From positions 248,001-312,000 of the forward strand of contig NZ_JAPMLT010000003.1 of assembly GCF_026410385.1 (NCBI RefSeq): 64,000 nucleotides of DNA, in the 5' to 3' direction. The translations under genes and the position numbers were made by a program. Origin of the DNA: Tumebacillus lacus. Lineage in GTDB: Bacteria > Bacillota > Bacilli > Tumebacillales > Tumebacillaceae. The notes under the pieces were generated by a model. That model was not told the origin of the DNA and ran no database searches. It worked only from the letters and a program-made list of their open reading frames with translations. How positions within the stretch are numbered: the first letter of the stretch is position 1; every line of letters starts with the position of its first letter. Of the stretch, positions 7,917 to 17,745 are shown one piece after another.

Positions 7917-9074
7917 TTACTCTTTGGGTAACCAAGAAGACATGTAGCCCGGGTCTTCCACGCTCTCCGCCACTTTCGCCACATGCAGAGGACGGAACGT
8001 GTCGACCATCACGGCGAGCTCCATCGTGTCTTTTTTGCCGATGGATGCCTCGATGGTGCCCGGATGCGGGCCGTGCGGGATGCCCATCGGGTGCAAGGTG
8101 ATCGACCCTTCCTCGATGCCCTTGCGGCTCATGAAGTTGCCGTCGACATAATACAGCACTTCGTCCGACTCGATGTTGGAGTGGAAGTACGGCGCCGGGA
8201 TCGACTCCGGGTGATAGTCATACAGGCGCGGCACAAACGAGCAGATGACGAAGTTGTGCGCCTGGAAGGTTTGATGCACAGGCGGCGGCTGATGCAGACG
8301 ACCGGTGATCGGCTCGAAGTCTTCGATGTTGAACGCGTACGGGAACAGATACCCGTCCCAGCCGATCACATCGAGCGGATGGAAATCAAAGAAATACGCG
8401 GTCAGCATGTTTCTCGCTTTTACCCGCACCTCAAACTCGCCCTGCTCGGTGTGCGTGACGAGTTGCGACGGCGGACGGATGTCACGCTCGCAGAACGGCG
8501 AATGCTCCAGCAGTTGCCCGTTGTTGTTGCGGTAGCGGTTCGGCGTTTCAACAGCCGAGTTGGACTCGATCACGAAAAACTTGCTCGGCTGATCCACGAC
8601 GACGCGATAGGTGGTGCCCATCGGGATCACGAGATAGTCGCCCGCCCGGTATTCCAGCGTGCCAAATACGGTTTCGAGATGGCCGGTGCCGTAATGCACG
8701 TACAGCACCTCGTCTTGCTCCGCATTGCGATAGAAATAGTCCATCGCTTCCGTCGGCTGGCAGAGCGACAGCGTGACATCGTCGTTGAACAGCAACGGCA
8801 CGCGGCCGTCAATCGGGTCGCCGCCCTTTTCCAGCTTTGCAGTGAAAAAATGACGGTGCACCAGCGGTCCTTGCTCGGCTGCTTCCAACACGATATCGCG
8901 CACCTTTTCCGCGCGAAGCACCTGCGTCGGCGGGTTGGTGTGATAGAGCAGCGAAGAAATGCCGGAGAAGCCTTTCGTCCCCATCAATTGCTCACGATAC
9001 AGCGAACCGTCCGGCTTGCGATATTGCGTATGACGTTTGCGAGGGATCTCGCCCAATTTATGATAAAACGGCAT
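7917..9074 (-). CDS. hmgA: Homogentisate 1,2-dioxygenase
   Basis: The enzyme opens the ring of homogentisate with O2 to give maleylacetoacetate in tyrosine catabolism. The 385-residue protein is a bicupin with the family start YHKLGEIPRKRHTQYR. The non-haem iron ligands are visible in PYFHSNIESDEVLYY (His and Glu) and in the C-terminal HPMGIPHGPHPG segment (His). It is somewhat shorter than the mammalian enzyme (about 445) but typical of bacterial relatives. The ATG at 9074 follows AAAGGGGGC. It lies third in the operon hppD-FAH-hmgA-flavin reductase. Confidence 0.93.
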   Translation of the reverse strand: MPFYHKLGEIPRKRHTQYRKPDGSLYREQLMGTKGFSGISSLLYHTNPPTQVLRAEKVRDIVLEAAEQGPLVHRHFFTAKLEKGGDPIDGRVPLLFNDDVTLSLCQPTEAMDYFYRNAEQDEVLYVHYGTGHLETVFGTLEYRAGDYLVIPMGTTYRVVVDQPSKFFVIESNSAVETPNRYRNNNGQLLEHSPFCERDIRPPSQLVTHTEQGEFEVRVKARNMLTAYFFDFHPLDVIGWDGYLFPYAFNIEDFEPITGRLHQPPPVHQTFQAHNFVICSFVPRLYDYHPESIPAPYFHSNIESDEVLYYVDGNFMSRKGIEEGSITLHPMGIPHGPHPGTIEASIGKKDTMELAVMVDTFRPLHVAKVAESVEDPGYMSSWLPKE

Positions 9075-9113
9075 ACTGTCAGCCCCCTTTCTACTATATA
9101 TAGATACTTATTT

Positions 9114-10076
9114 TCAGACGATACGATTTCGCAAGATCCCGAGGCGTTCGATCTCCATCTCGACCACATCGCCCGGTTCGAGCCAACGGTGCACGTCGGT
9201 GCCGAGTTCCAAGATGCAGCCGGTGCCGACCGTGCCCGAACCGATTACGTCGCCCGGATACAAGGTGACGCCGTCAGACGCACGGGCGATCAGTTCGGCA
9301 AAGGAGAAATAGATCTGCCGGGCATTGCCGCGCGACAGTTCCCGGCCGTTGACGCGGGCGGTCATGGTCAAGTTCCAGCGCGCCCCGTCCCGCACGTCTT
9401 CCAACTCGTCGAGCGTGAGCAGGTACGGGCCCATCGAAGTGGCAAAGTCTTTGCCTTTTGCGGGTCCGAGGCCCACTTTCACTTCTTCGCGCTGAATGTC
9501 GCGTGCGCTCCAATCGTTGAGCACCGCCAGACCGGCGATGTGCTCCAGCGCGTTTTCCGGCGTGATGTCGCGCCCTTCTTTGCCGATCACGCAGGCGATC
9601 TCGAGCTCATAGTCAAGCCACTCGGTATAGCGCGGACGCGGCACGTCCTGCTCCGGGCCGACAAATGCGTTGTGGTTGGAGAAATAGAACACCGGGAAGT
9701 GGTACCATTCCGGCACCATCTCCAGACCGCGGCGGCCGCGGGCGGTCTTCACATGCTCTTCAAACGCGTAGAAGTCGCGGAACGAGCGCGGCGTCGGCAA
9801 CGGGGAGAGCAACGGCGTGCCGTGCGCAGGAAGGACAAAATCAAGTCCTTCCACGCCGACCTCGTCGAGCAGCCGGGCGATCTCTCTTGCCCTCGCCCCC
9901 ATCTCCGGTCCGCCTTCCAAAAAGGCCAGCAGGGCAACTGGCAGAGGACGCTGCAGATCGCAGCGCCCTTTGTGTTGGGCCCACTGGCAACTCCGCTCGA
10001 GATCGACGATGTGCGCACCGTGCAAAAAGCCGGCGCGCGCACCGTCAGCGGGGTGCTGGTAGGTGACGTATTTCAT
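9114..10076 (-). CDS. Fumarylacetoacetate hydrolase family protein
   Basis: This 320-residue protein has the FAH C-terminal fold, with the metal-binding acidic cluster LDYELEIACVIGKEGRDI, the motif NDWSARDIQ, GLGPAKGKDFATSMGPYL and SGTVGTGCILELG. In the pathway it should split fumarylacetoacetate (or the maleyl isomer) into fumarate and acetoacetate. No maleylacetoacetate isomerase gene lies in the cluster, so this enzyme may act on maleylacetoacetate directly or the isomerase may be encoded elsewhere. It starts 2 bp after hppD and is certainly co-transcribed with it. Confidence 0.9.
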   Translation of the reverse strand: MKYVTYQHPADGARAGFLHGAHIVDLERSCQWAQHKGRCDLQRPLPVALLAFLEGGPEMGARAREIARLLDEVGVEGLDFVLPAHGTPLLSPLPTPRSFRDFYAFEEHVKTARGRRGLEMVPEWYHFPVFYFSNHNAFVGPEQDVPRPRYTEWLDYELEIACVIGKEGRDITPENALEHIAGLAVLNDWSARDIQREEVKVGLGPAKGKDFATSMGPYLLTLDELEDVRDGARWNLTMTARVNGRELSRGNARQIYFSFAELIARASDGVTLYPGDVIGSGTVGTGCILELGTDVHRWLEPGDVVEMEIERLGILRNRIV

Positions 10077-10078
10077 GC

Positions 10079-11179
10079 TTACAGCGTCCCGCGCAGCTCT
10101 TGCTCACGCTCGATCGCTTCAAACAGGGCTTTGAAGTTGCCTTTTCCGAACGACTTGGCCCCTTTGCGCTGGATGATCTCAAAGAAGAAGGTCGGGCGGT
10201 CCATGGTCGGCTTGGTGAAGATCTGCAGCAGGTAGCCGTCTTCGTCGCGGTCGACGAGCAAGTTCAGCTTTTTGATCGCTTCGATCTCTTCGTCGATGTC
10301 GCCGATGCGGTGTTTCATGTCTTCATAGTACGTGTCCGGCACGCTCAAGAACTCGACGCCGTTTTTGCGCAGTTCGGAGACGGTGTGCAGGATGTCATGG
10401 GTCAGCAACGCCATGTGCTGCGCGCCCGGTGCTTTATAGAAGTCGAGGTACTCCTCGATCTGCGATTTCTTCTTGCCTTGCGCCGGCTCGTTGAGCGGGA
10501 ACTTGACGCGGCCGGTGCCGTTTTGCATCACTTTGGACATCAGCGCCGTGTACTCGGTGGAGATGTCTTGGTCATCGAAGGAGATCAACTGCGAGAAGCC
10601 GAGCACGTCCGCGTAAAACTTGACCCACTCTTCCATCTTGCCTTCTTCGACGTTGCCGACGATGTGGTCGCACGCGACGAGGCCGGTGTCGCGAGCGGTG
10701 ATCGGACCGGTGTACGGCACGAAGCCCGGCAGGAAGATGCCTTTGTAGTCGTCGCGCTCGACGAAGGTATGGATCGTCTCGCCGTACGTTTGGATCGCAG
10801 CCAGTTTGACGGTGCCGTTTTCGTCGGAGATGACGGTCGGCTCCATCGCCGATTTGGCACCGCGCTTGATCGCTTCGTTGTACGCTTGCTCTGCGCTGTC
10901 GACGCGCATCGCGATGTCTTTTACGCCGTCGCCGTGCAGCTTGACGTGAGCGGCGATGTCGGTGTCATCCGACAGGGTGCCGGTCAGTACGACGTGGATG
11001 TCGCCCGCCACCATCAGATAGGAAACTTTGTCACGCGAGCCCGTCTCCAGGCCCTTGAACGCGACCGGCTTAAAGCCGTATGCCTGCGCGAAGTAGTACG
11101 CCGATTGCTTGGCGTTGCCTACCCAGAACTCTACATAGTCCACATGACGAATAGGGAGAAAATCGTATTGATCTGCCAT
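10079..11179 (-). CDS. hppD: 4-Hydroxyphenylpyruvate dioxygenase
   Basis: The enzyme converts 4-hydroxyphenylpyruvate to homogentisate, the first committed step of this tyrosine breakdown route. The 366-residue protein has two vicinal-oxygen-chelate halves. The iron ligands of the C-terminal half are seen in ACDHIVGN (His), GAQHMALLTHDI (His) and FFFEIIQRKG (Glu), followed by the family C-terminus GKGNFKALFEAIEREQ. I chose the ATG at 11179 because AGGAGG lies ten bases upstream; the in-frame ATG at 11188 sits one base from that site. It is the first gene of the four-gene operon and probably sets its regulation. Confidence 0.95.
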   Translation of the reverse strand: MADQYDFLPIRHVDYVEFWVGNAKQSAYYFAQAYGFKPVAFKGLETGSRDKVSYLMVAGDIHVVLTGTLSDDTDIAAHVKLHGDGVKDIAMRVDSAEQAYNEAIKRGAKSAMEPTVISDENGTVKLAAIQTYGETIHTFVERDDYKGIFLPGFVPYTGPITARDTGLVACDHIVGNVEEGKMEEWVKFYADVLGFSQLISFDDQDISTEYTALMSKVMQNGTGRVKFPLNEPAQGKKKSQIEEYLDFYKAPGAQHMALLTHDILHTVSELRKNGVEFLSVPDTYYEDMKHRIGDIDEEIEAIKKLNLLVDRDEDGYLLQIFTKPTMDRPTFFFEIIQRKGAKSFGKGNFKALFEAIEREQELRGTL

Positions 11180-11206
11180 GAAACACATGCCTCCTCACTC
11201 TATAGG

Positions 11207-11221
11207 TACCTTTTACAGGTA
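11207..11221. promoter_or_regulatory. Palindrome in the leader of the tyrosine-degradation operon
   Basis: TACCT-TTTAC-AGGTA is a perfect inverted repeat (5-nt arms, 5-nt spacer) about 20 nt upstream of the hppD ribosome site. It could be an operator for an unlinked regulator; there is no regulator gene in the operon. Confidence 0.3.
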
Positions 11222-11394
11222 AACCGCTTTCATAATTTTCAAGCATAGCGTATCAACTCTTCTGCCATCTGTGCAAGTATGCGCTGTTAGGTGCTAAAGC
11301 ATCAAAGCCGCTTCTTATAAATATTGCCATGTGTTCCCCACGGGGTCCGGGAGATACTATCCTCAGACCCCATTTGAGAGAGGAGTGCATGTGG

Positions 11395-11604
11395 ATGCCG
11401 GAAGTACGTTGTTCCGTAAGCAACTGCACGTATTGGGCTCAAGGCGGCGCTTGTGTGGCTGACAAGATTCTCGTAGAGATCGACGCTCATGCCAACAAAG
11501 ATTTCTCTTCGGAAACGGGCGAGATCGGCGACGGCGTGCACAAAGACTACGCGAAAAACTCTGCCGCGACCATGTGCAACACTTTCAAACAAAAGTCGAA
11601 GTAA
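11395..11604 (+). CDS. DUF1540 domain-containing protein
   Basis: This is a 69-residue protein starting MPEVRCSVSNCTYWAQGG and ending TMCNTFKQKSK, with four cysteines in the DUF1540 pattern, which suggests a small metal-binding or disulfide-bonded domain. Proteins of this kind are common in spore formers and have no established function. I prefer the ATG at 11395 (nine bases after GAGGAG) over the ATG two codons upstream. It is monocistronic and is followed by a terminator. Confidence 0.8.
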   Translation: MPEVRCSVSNCTYWAQGGACVADKILVEIDAHANKDFSSETGEIGDGVHKDYAKNSAATMCNTFKQKSK

Positions 11605-11618
11605 ACCCACGCACCGCG

Positions 11619-11648
11619 AAAAGAGCAGCCCTTGCCGCTGCTCTTTTT
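11619..11648 (+). terminator. Terminator after the DUF1540 gene
   Basis: The stem AAGAGCAGC/GCTGCTCTT is followed by a run of T. Confidence 0.85.
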
Positions 11649-11689
11649 GATATATTGAGAGAAGACAAACAGAAAAGGAATGATTTGCC

Positions 11690-12607
11690 GTGACGAAACG
11701 CCGCTATGCCGAACACACCGTCACCGAAGCGGAAGCCGGACAGACCGTGCAGGATATCCTCACCGGGCCGCTTCAGATCTCGCGCCGGATGATTCAAAAA
11801 TTGACCCGCTCCAAAGGGATTCACCTCAACCGCCGACCGGCCTTTCTCGGAAAGCCGGTCAAAGCGGGCGACGTGGTGAAAGCCGCCCTCTCCTTCCAAG
11901 AAGAGTCAGGCCTGACGCCGGTGGAGATGCCGCTTGAGATCGTCTATGAGGACGCCGATCTGCTCATCGTAAACAAACCGCCGTTTTTGCTCGTGCATCC
12001 CTTGAACGAGACGCAGGCGAGCACGCTCTCGCACGGGATCGCCTATCACTTTCAGCAACAGGGACTGTCGGCGAAAGTCCGACCCGTGCATAGGATCGAC
12101 CGCGACACGTCCGGTCTGCTCGCCGTGGCGAAAACGGCGTTTGCCCATCAGCATCTCGACCGGCAACTGCGCGAACGGGATCTGCACCGCGAGTACCTCG
12201 CGTTCGTCGACGGCGAGATCGCCGAAAAGAGCGGCACGATCGACGCGCCGATCGGCAAGAACAAGCAAAATCCCAGCCTGCGGGCTGTGCGTCCCCATGC
12301 GGGCGAGTTTGCCTTGACCCGCTATGAGGTGGTGGAGACGTATGAGCATGCGTCGCTCGTCCGTCTGGAGTTGGAGACGGGGCGCACGCATCAGATCCGC
12401 GTCCACATGACCCACGTCGGGCATCCGCTGATCGGCGACCGCCAGTACGGGCAGGTCGGCACCCGCCTGTTGAAGCGGCAGGCGTTGCACGCGTCCCGCC
12501 TCTCCTGCACGCATCCGACCACGGGTGAGCGGATGACGTTCGAAGCGCCGCTGCCGGACGATCTGCTCGCGTTGCAGGTGAAATTGAAAGAAGGGATCAA
12601 ACCGTGA
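11690..12607 (+). CDS. RluA-family pseudouridine synthase
   Basis: This 305-residue enzyme converts specific uridines in rRNA or tRNA to pseudouridine. It has an N-terminal S4-like RNA-binding domain (about residues 15-75, SRRMIQKLTRSKGIHLNRR) and the RluA catalytic domain with the active-site motif HRIDRDTSG carrying the catalytic aspartate, then LETGRTHQIRVHM and GHPLIGDRQYG. This is the RluD/YhcT/YjbO type; the target site cannot be assigned from sequence. Translation starts at the GTG at 11690 after AAAAGGAATG. Its stop overlaps the next start by 4 bp. Confidence 0.93.
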   Translation: MTKRRYAEHTVTEAEAGQTVQDILTGPLQISRRMIQKLTRSKGIHLNRRPAFLGKPVKAGDVVKAALSFQEESGLTPVEMPLEIVYEDADLLIVNKPPFLLVHPLNETQASTLSHGIAYHFQQQGLSAKVRPVHRIDRDTSGLLAVAKTAFAHQHLDRQLRERDLHREYLAFVDGEIAEKSGTIDAPIGKNKQNPSLRAVRPHAGEFALTRYEVVETYEHASLVRLELETGRTHQIRVHMTHVGHPLIGDRQYGQVGTRLLKRQALHASRLSCTHPTTGERMTFEAPLPDDLLALQVKLKEGIKP

Positions 12608-12831
12608 AAGCGGCCCTGACGTTCGTGTCGTTTTTGCTGGCCGTCGGCGGCACGACGCTCTGGTACCGGATCAAAGCGGGCGGCGGCACGATCCCGCTCT
12701 GGCTGATGGGCGTGGTGGCATACGGGTGGATCTTCTCTTTCTTTATGCTGATCAACTTGTCCGCCAGCACGTACGCGAAAAAAAGACGGCCTGGGATTCA
12801 GCAGCAGGGCGGCACGGTGAAAAAGAAATAA
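12604..12831 (+). CDS. Small two-helix membrane protein
   Basis: A 75-residue protein starting at a GTG that overlaps the pseudouridine synthase stop (GTGA). Two hydrophobic stretches (ALTFVSFLLAVGGTTLWY and IPLWLMGVVAYGWIFSFFML) suggest two membrane helices, and the C-terminus is strongly basic (KKRRPGIQQQGGTVKKK), so it probably faces the cytoplasm. No known family recognised. Tight coupling suggests co-expression with the synthase but not a shared function. Confidence 0.65.
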   Translation: MKAALTFVSFLLAVGGTTLWYRIKAGGGTIPLWLMGVVAYGWIFSFFMLINLSASTYAKKRRPGIQQQGGTVKKK

Positions 12832-12835
12832 AGGG

Positions 12836-12870
12836 ATAAAAAAGACGGCTCCGCAGAGCCGCCTTTTTTA
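12836..12870. terminator. Bidirectional terminator between convergent genes
   Basis: The stem around GACGGCTC-CGCA-GAGCCGCC has flanking A and T tracts and overlaps the stop of the following minus-strand gene. Confidence 0.85.
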
Positions 12871-13407
12871 TTTCTGCCACATCTTGTTCCATTCACCCGC
12901 TTCAAAGAGAGCCCGTGCGTCGTGTTCGATGTCGCCCGGTGCGTTCGCTTGCCCGATGAGGTACCCGGCGAACGTCATGCCCATGAAGCCGAAGATGTAT
13001 TGGAACTGCTGCACCAGCGGCAGGGCTTTCAGGCGCGGGTTGTCACCGCCGGTGATGACGACGTACGCTTGCTTTTGCGCCATCTCCGCTTTGAAGTCAA
13101 AGTGCGGCGAGCGCAGGCTCTGCGACCAGCGGTCGACGAAGTTTTTCATCAAGCCCGACATGCCGTACCAGTACAAGGGCGTGACGAACACCAGCGTGTC
13201 GTGTTCGCGGACCGCTTGGATCACTTCGTCGTAGTCGTCGCCGAGCGGGCGAAACCCGGCCGGGTCGTGGCGTTTGTCCTCGATGGGGAGGATGTTTTTC
13301 TCCATGAGGTGGACTTCCGTATGCGGCACGCCTTTCAGCGCGGTGCGAGCCAGCGTATCGGAGTTACCGTCTTTGCGGGAACTGCCGTAGATCACCAGAA
13401 TGCTCAT
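12868..13407 (-). CDS. NAD(P)H-dependent FMN reductase-like protein (flavodoxin fold)
   Basis: This 179-residue protein has the flavodoxin-like fold of NADPH-dependent FMN reductases and quinone reductases: the phosphate-binding loop YGSSRKDGNSDTLA near the N-terminus, TPLYWYGMSGLMKNFVDR in the middle (FMN isoalloxazine site) and VITGGDNP. It probably reduces quinones, azo compounds or free flavin. It lies 65 bp downstream of thiC in the same direction without an obvious terminator between them, so partial co-transcription is possible. Confidence 0.85.
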   Translation of the reverse strand: MSILVIYGSSRKDGNSDTLARTALKGVPHTEVHLMEKNILPIEDKRHDPAGFRPLGDDYDEVIQAVREHDTLVFVTPLYWYGMSGLMKNFVDRWSQSLRSPHFDFKAEMAQKQAYVVITGGDNPRLKALPLVQQFQYIFGFMGMTFAGYLIGQANAPGDIEHDARALFEAGEWNKMWQK

Positions 13408-13472
13408 CGTCTCACGTCTCCTTTTTCCCCATCATGCCACGTTTTCCCAAAAAGTGCAAAAGAACAAATCCC

Positions 13473-15437
<1,965 letters not shown>

Positions 15438-15500
15438 GCTATGCAATTGTGTGTTTCCGTTGCCAAAATCATCCTATCACAGCTCTGCCCTGTCGTCCAG

Positions 15501-16382
15501 TCATGAATGAGAATCGTCTTGTTCGAGTAAACTCAAAAAATCGAGGGCCGCACGAGGAAGGTCTTTGTTGCGCGGCGTGATGACGTAAGTGTACGACTTG
15601 GGCAGCCGCAAGTCGGGCGTCGGGATCACGACCATCCGGCCGGCCGCCACATCCTCCGTGATCGCGAGGCGAGGCAGGAACGACACGCCGAACCCTTCGG
15701 CGATCAGTCGGCGCGTGACGTGCACCTGTGAGACCGGCATCGGGCGGATCAGCATCTGATGATCGTGGAGCTGATGAATGATCTCCTCCCAGTACTCGGG
15801 ATGATTTTTCGTCAGCAGCGGCTGGACGGCGAGCAGATCGCGATAGTCGGCCGTCTCCGGATCGATGGAGGCGGGCGCGATCAACACCACTTCATCCTCG
15901 TTCAGGATGCGCGTCTCCGTATCCGGATGCGAGGACGGGATGCGGGCCAGCCCGACGTGCGAGCGGCCGGCCGCGATGCCGGGCCCGACCGAAGGCGAGC
16001 GGGTCGTGTAGATGCGCACTTCGACGTTCGGGTGGCGGGTCATGAACTTTTTCCACAAAGGGGGGAGCACATGCTCGGCGCACAGCGGCGAAAGCAGCAG
16101 ATCGAGCCGATCGTCGTACCCGGCCTTCCAGCGGGCCAGGTCGGACAAGGCTTCGTCATGCGCTTCCAGAATCCGGTCGGCATGCAGGCGAAACCGCTCA
16201 CCGGCAGCCGTCAGCCGCACTTTGCGCCCCGTGCGTTCAAACAGCGGGTAGCCGACATGCTCCTCCAACTGGCGAATATGTACCGTCACCGTCGGCTGCG
16301 CAAGGTACAATCGCTCGGCCGCCCGATGGAAATTTAACTCTTTTGTCATCATCACAAAAGTTCGAAGCAGTTTGATATCCAG
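15501..16382 (-). CDS. LysR-family transcriptional regulator, probable CTG start
   Basis: This protein of about 293 residues has an N-terminal winged helix-turn-helix (ELNFHRAAERLYLAQPTVTVHIRQLEEHVGYPLFER, here written only as its start ELNFHRAAERL and end EEHVGYPLFER) and a C-terminal effector domain. The only start codons ATG/GTG in frame would remove the first helix. Extending to CTG at 16382 restores the canonical LysR start (L/M)DIKLLRTFVMMTKEL, and GGGGTGA lies six bases before that CTG; the frame is closed by TGA two codons further up. It is divergent from citrate synthase, as citR is from citA in Bacillus subtilis, so it may regulate that gene. Confidence 0.88.
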   Translation of the reverse strand: MDIKLLRTFVMMTKELNFHRAAERLYLAQPTVTVHIRQLEEHVGYPLFERTGRKVRLTAAGERFRLHADRILEAHDEALSDLARWKAGYDDRLDLLLSPLCAEHVLPPLWKKFMTRHPNVEVRIYTTRSPSVGPGIAAGRSHVGLARIPSSHPDTETRILNEDEVVLIAPASIDPETADYRDLLAVQPLLTKNHPEYWEEIIHQLHDHQMLIRPMPVSQVHVTRRLIAEGFGVSFLPRLAITEDVAAGRMVVIPTPDLRLPKSYTYVITPRNKDLPRAALDFLSLLEQDDSHS

Positions 16383-16400
16383 TCTGATTCACCCCGAACC

Positions 16401-16417
16401 GATTATGTTTTATAATC
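16401..16417. promoter_or_regulatory. Palindromic LysR-type operator between lysR and citrate synthase
   Basis: GATTAT-GTTTT-ATAATC is a perfect inverted repeat with the T-N11-A core typical of LysR binding sites. It lies 18 nt upstream of the CTG start of the regulator and about 80 nt before the citrate synthase ATG, where such a regulator would control both genes. Predicted only. Confidence 0.55.
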
Positions 16418-16496
16418 AAATACGCTATTAATCTCTATTTCTCCTGCTTGAATTGTGAAGATATAATGAAAGTAACTATGAAGGGAGTGGACGAAT

Positions 16497-17591
16497 ATGG
16501 AAAACTTGATCTCGCTCGGTCTTGAAAACGTTGTCGTCGCAGAAACGGATCTTAGCTTGGTAGACGGCTTGAAAGGCCATCTCGTCTATCGCAACCATTG
16601 GGCGCGTGACCTCGCCATCAACAATACGTTCGAAGAAGTCGCTCATCTCCTGTGGTACGGACACCTGCCGTCCGAACAGGAACTGGCTGATCTGAATGCG
16701 AAATTGGTGGCAAACCGCGAACTGCCGGCGCACGTGAAAGCGGTTGTGGACGCAATGCCGGACGATATGGATATGATGGAAGTTCTGCGCACGGGTGTTG
16801 CATCCCTGCCGCTGGCAGGCGATACCTGGCCGCCGACTCTGGATCAAATCATCTACCTCACCGCCAAACTGCCGACGATCATCGCACACCGCTACGCTCG
16901 CCTGAACAACCGCGAGCCGGTCGCACCGCGCACCGACCTCGGCCACACGGCGAACTACCTGTACATGCTCAAAGGCGAAGAGCCCCTGACCGCTCACGTC
17001 CGCGCGTTTGACGCGTACCTGATCCTCACCCAGGAGCACGGTCTGAACGCTTCCACGTTCACCGCGCGCGTCATCGCGTCGACCCGCTCCGACCTCGTCT
17101 CCTCGATCACTGGCGCCATCGGCGCACTGAAAGGTCCGCTGCACGGCGGCGCACCGTCCGAAGTCACCGAGATGATCGAAGCGATCGGCACCAAGGAAAA
17201 CGCCGAGCCGTGGATCAAAGCGAAACTGGCTGCCGGCGAACGTCTGATGGGCTTTGGCCACCGCATCTACCGCACCACCGACCCGCGCGCCATCGCGCTG
17301 TCGAAGGTCGCTTCGGAGTTGACCGCAGAAGACAAGTGGTTCGACCTGGCTGTCCACGTCGAGCAAATCGCGCTGCGCCTGCTCAAAGAGCACAAGCCGA
17401 ACCGTCCGCTGGAAACCAACGTCGAGTTCTACGCAGCGGCTGTCATGCGTGCGATCGGTCTGCCGGACGAACTGTTCACCCCGTCCTTCGCCGTTTCCCG
17501 CACCGTCGGCTGGAGCGCGCACGTCCTCGAGGCGGCAAAAGGCAAGATCATCCGCCCGCAATCCAACTACACCGGGACGATGCCGGAGTAA
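16497..17591 (+). CDS. citA: Citrate synthase (CitA-like)
   Basis: The enzyme condenses oxaloacetate and acetyl-CoA to citrate. The 364-residue protein has the short Gram-positive form with the catalytic histidines in EHGLNAST and GFGHRIYRTTDPR. The position of the usual catalytic aspartate reads NVEFYAAAV, with Glu in place of Asp; I believe this is seen in the CitA subgroup but cannot verify it here. A perfect TATAAT (16462-16467) with a poor -35 lies upstream, as expected for an activator-dependent promoter, and AAGGGAGTGG precedes the ATG. The divergent LysR gene is the likely regulator. Confidence 0.92.
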   Translation: MENLISLGLENVVVAETDLSLVDGLKGHLVYRNHWARDLAINNTFEEVAHLLWYGHLPSEQELADLNAKLVANRELPAHVKAVVDAMPDDMDMMEVLRTGVASLPLAGDTWPPTLDQIIYLTAKLPTIIAHRYARLNNREPVAPRTDLGHTANYLYMLKGEEPLTAHVRAFDAYLILTQEHGLNASTFTARVIASTRSDLVSSITGAIGALKGPLHGGAPSEVTEMIEAIGTKENAEPWIKAKLAAGERLMGFGHRIYRTTDPRAIALSKVASELTAEDKWFDLAVHVEQIALRLLKEHKPNRPLETNVEFYAAAVMRAIGLPDELFTPSFAVSRTVGWSAHVLEAAKGKIIRPQSNYTGTMPE

Positions 17592-17619
17592 TCATCGCTC
17601 CGCTCACCTGCGATTTCAG

Positions 17620-17648
17620 ACCAGCGAGCCCTCTGCTCGCTGGTTTTT
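17620..17648 (+). terminator. Terminator of the citrate synthase gene
   Basis: A 10-bp perfect stem ACCAGCGAGC/GCTCGCTGGT with a 5-nt loop is followed by TTTTT. Confidence 0.9.
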
Positions 17649-17745
17649 ACATGTCTCCACCTTCTGGTAAAGTTCCTGTAATGTGACAATTTTCGTAAAT
17701 TGTTGTAGTATTATGGATAACTCTGATGGGAAGAGGCGGTGAAAC

